DNA from: Paenibacillus lupini
GTDB lineage: Bacteria > Bacillota > Bacilli > Paenibacillales > Paenibacillaceae
Direction of reading: 5' to 3'
Assembly (NCBI RefSeq): GCF_011761355.1
Contig: NZ_JAASRW010000005.1
Span: 248,001-312,000 of the forward strand
DNA length: 64,000 nt
A model generated the notes under the pieces. It saw only the letters and a program-made list of their open reading frames with translations. It searched no databases and was not told the DNA's origin. Position numbers and translations under genes: made by a program. Position 1 is the stretch's first letter; every line of letters starts with the position of its first letter. Shown here piece by piece: positions 62,433 through 64,000 of the stretch.

Positions 62433-62471
62433 AAGGATGACCGCCATGATCACAAGCGGCGGTCATCCTTT
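62433..62471 (+). other. Intercistronic stem-loop between binding-protein and permease genes
   Basis: AAGGATGACCGCC pairs perfectly with GGCGGTCATCCTT around a 12-base loop, followed by TTT only. It is a typical partial terminator or mRNA stabiliser after a binding-protein gene. Confidence 0.7.
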
Positions 62472-62494
62472 AAACATGAGGTGGGGAGCGAGAA

Positions 62495-63418
62495 ATGGAA
62501 ACCATTAATAGACCACAAAAGCGCCGTTCCCGTATTTTTTCAGCCGAGGCACGCGTAGCTTATATTTGTTTGATTCCAGCCTTCCTAGGATTAGTCTTTC
62601 TGACGTATTTGCCTCTTGTAGGAGTGCTAGGCATTAGTTTGACCAATTGGACTGGCTTGAAAAACCCCGAATTCATCGGTTTTGATAATTATGTCAAGCT
62701 ATTTACCACGGACCCTTATATTAAAGATTCCATTATCGCAACAATTTATTTTGCGATTTTATCGGTAATCGGCAGTATGATCTATTCGCTGTTTATTGCA
62801 CTGCTGCTGAATCGTAAAATTCCTGCAAGAGGTTTCTTCAGAGCTGTATTCTATGTGCCATATGTATTGCCTGCTGCAGCAATCTACGTAGGATGGTCTT
62901 GGCTTTATGAGGGGAATTTTGGTTTCTTCAACTATCTTCTCTCAGAACTCGGGCTGAAAAAAATTCTCTTTATAGCCGATTCCAGCTATGTCGTTCCTTC
63001 ACTCTCATTAATATCAGTTTGGCTAGCAGGTAACTTGATCGTTATCTTTTTGGCTGGACTTCAAAACGTTCCCGTAGTTTACCATGAAGCAGCTGAAATG
63101 GATGGAGCGAACGGCTGGCAACGCTTCCGTCACATCACAATACCATGCATGACACCGATTATCTTCTACAATCTATTGATGAGTCTGATCGCCAACCTTC
63201 AAGTCGTTACACCAGCACTTTCTTTGACGAATGGCGGTCCAGGTAATTCATCCCGATTCATGACTTATCTCATGTATGATCAGGCATTTGTAAATTACAA
63301 ATTAGGTTATGCCTGTGCAACTACTTTCATTATTTTTGCCATTCTTGCGGCCTTTACCGCCATATTATTTAAGACGTCTAACAAATGGATTTATAATGAA
63401 GGAGGGGACGACAAATGA
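62495..63418 (+). CDS. Sugar ABC importer, permease subunit (MalF/UgpA-like)
   Basis: A 307-residue membrane protein with six hydrophobic segments. The first begins AYICLIPAFLGLVFLTYLP. The EAA loop reads HEAAEMDGANGWQRFRHITIP near residue 200. It belongs to the MalF/UgpA class rather than LplB. GAGGTGGGGAG precedes the ATG. Its stop overlaps the next permease start in an ATGA. Confidence 0.93.
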   Translation: METINRPQKRRSRIFSAEARVAYICLIPAFLGLVFLTYLPLVGVLGISLTNWTGLKNPEFIGFDNYVKLFTTDPYIKDSIIATIYFAILSVIGSMIYSLFIALLLNRKIPARGFFRAVFYVPYVLPAAAIYVGWSWLYEGNFGFFNYLLSELGLKKILFIADSSYVVPSLSLISVWLAGNLIVIFLAGLQNVPVVYHEAAEMDGANGWQRFRHITIPCMTPIIFYNLLMSLIANLQVVTPALSLTNGGPGNSSRFMTYLMYDQAFVNYKLGYACATTFIIFAILAAFTAILFKTSNKWIYNEGGDDK

Positions 63419-64000
63419 GTGTAGCAGCATACGGGGGCAGACTAAAAAGCAAAAAACGCAGGGACCGAATGATGAACATTTTAACGATTGTCGTCGTCCT
63501 TGTATTTACCATTTTAGCTCTCTTTCCAATCTGGTGGATTTTCCGCACGTCTCTCATGACGAATGCCGAGATCTATAAATATCCCCCTTCCCTATTACCG
63601 CAAAATTGGTTGTTTTCCAACTATGAGAAGACACTAGAGATATTTAAGTTCTGGAAATACCTGTGGAATACGATGGTGATTATCGTTCCCTCCTGTCTGG
63701 CAGGAACCTTTACGGCTACATTGTGTGGATATGCTTTTGCAAGGTTGAGATTTCGGGGGAAAACGGTGATCTGGGCACTATGTGTGGGATCCATGCTTCT
63801 GCCTGCTATGGTAACGCTCATTCCACTGTACATCGGTTGGACGCGTGGACTAGGCATTCATGACAGCTACTGGCCATTAATCCTGCCATATTTTTGTGGC
63901 GGAGGCGCGTTTAATATCTTCTTGATCCGTCAATTTATTATGTCCATTCCAAGAGAACTCGATCAAGCGGCAACGATCGACGGTGCCGGGTACTTCCGCA
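63415..64000 (+). CDS. Sugar ABC importer, permease subunit (MalG/UgpE-like), 3' end outside window
   Basis: The frame runs from ATG 63415 to the window end, 195 codons so far. GGAGGGG lies upstream, and the start overlaps the previous stop by four bases. Hydrophobic segments (LVFTILALFPIWWIF and later ones) and the start of the EAA loop (LDQAATIDGAGYFR) identify the MalG-type partner. About 80-90 more residues would be expected by family length. Confidence 0.92.
   Translation, partial: MSVAAYGGRLKSKKRRDRMMNILTIVVVLVFTILALFPIWWIFRTSLMTNAEIYKYPPSLLPQNWLFSNYEKTLEIFKFWKYLWNTMVIIVPSCLAGTFTATLCGYAFARLRFRGKTVIWALCVGSMLLPAMVTLIPLYIGWTRGLGIHDSYWPLILPYFCGGGAFNIFLIRQFIMSIPRELDQAATIDGAGYFR

Overview
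The window reads like the chromosome of a plant- or soil-associated Paenibacillus or a close relative (Bacillales). The reasons are the GGAGG-type ribosome binding sites, YesM/YesN-type two-component regulators, several importers of the LplB/YtcP/lipoprotein type that lack their own ATPase, many AraC and LacI regulators, and long secreted proteins with cohesin, dockerin-like and SLH modules. Assignments come from reading the translated sequence; no database search was run. Almost everything is carbohydrate uptake and catabolism.

Layout. 0-1.3 kb: the C-terminal part of a YesN-like response regulator. 1.6-10.2 kb: an importer (lipoprotein plus two permeases) followed by a TIM-barrel isomerase, a toroid/lyase-like protein and a GH105-type hydrolase, probably one operon for a uronate-containing glycan. 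10.2 kb: an MgtC-type membrane protein. 10.9-19.3 kb: a myo-inositol operon iolD-E-C-A-G-B followed by a LacI regulator. 19.5 kb: a VanZ-like protein. 20.3-27.4 kb: a second importer with its own YesM/YesN sensor and regulator. 27.5-33.8 kb: two divergent pairs, AraC with GH42 beta-galactosidase and AraC with GH78 alpha-L-rhamnosidase. 34.8-42.0 kb: a membrane-bound AraC regulator, a third importer and a second GH105 enzyme. Together, 28-42 kb resembles a rhamnogalacturonan/pectin side-chain utilisation region. 42.2-46.3 kb: a MarR regulator, an NADP-dependent oxidoreductase and a HelD-like RNA polymerase recycling ATPase.

46.4-64 kb is the most unusual part. It holds a DUF4432-type epimerase-like protein, a LacI regulator, an 811-residue cytoplasmic protein of unknown function, an AraC regulator, a 2215-residue secreted multimodular protein (DUF5695-like region, Ig/PKD-like, two F5/8C-like modules, a cohesin-like module, FIVAR-like repeats and a degenerate dockerin), a small cohesin-like plus three-SLH surface protein, and a MalEFG-type importer that runs off the window end. 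A 10-bp palindrome TAAACGTTTA or a close variant lies upstream of five transcription units here, at two of them directly after a good -10 box. This points to one LacI-controlled glycan-utilisation regulon in which a very large enzyme-like protein may be held on the S-layer by a cohesin/dockerin contact. No RNA genes, CRISPR arrays or insertion sequences were seen.
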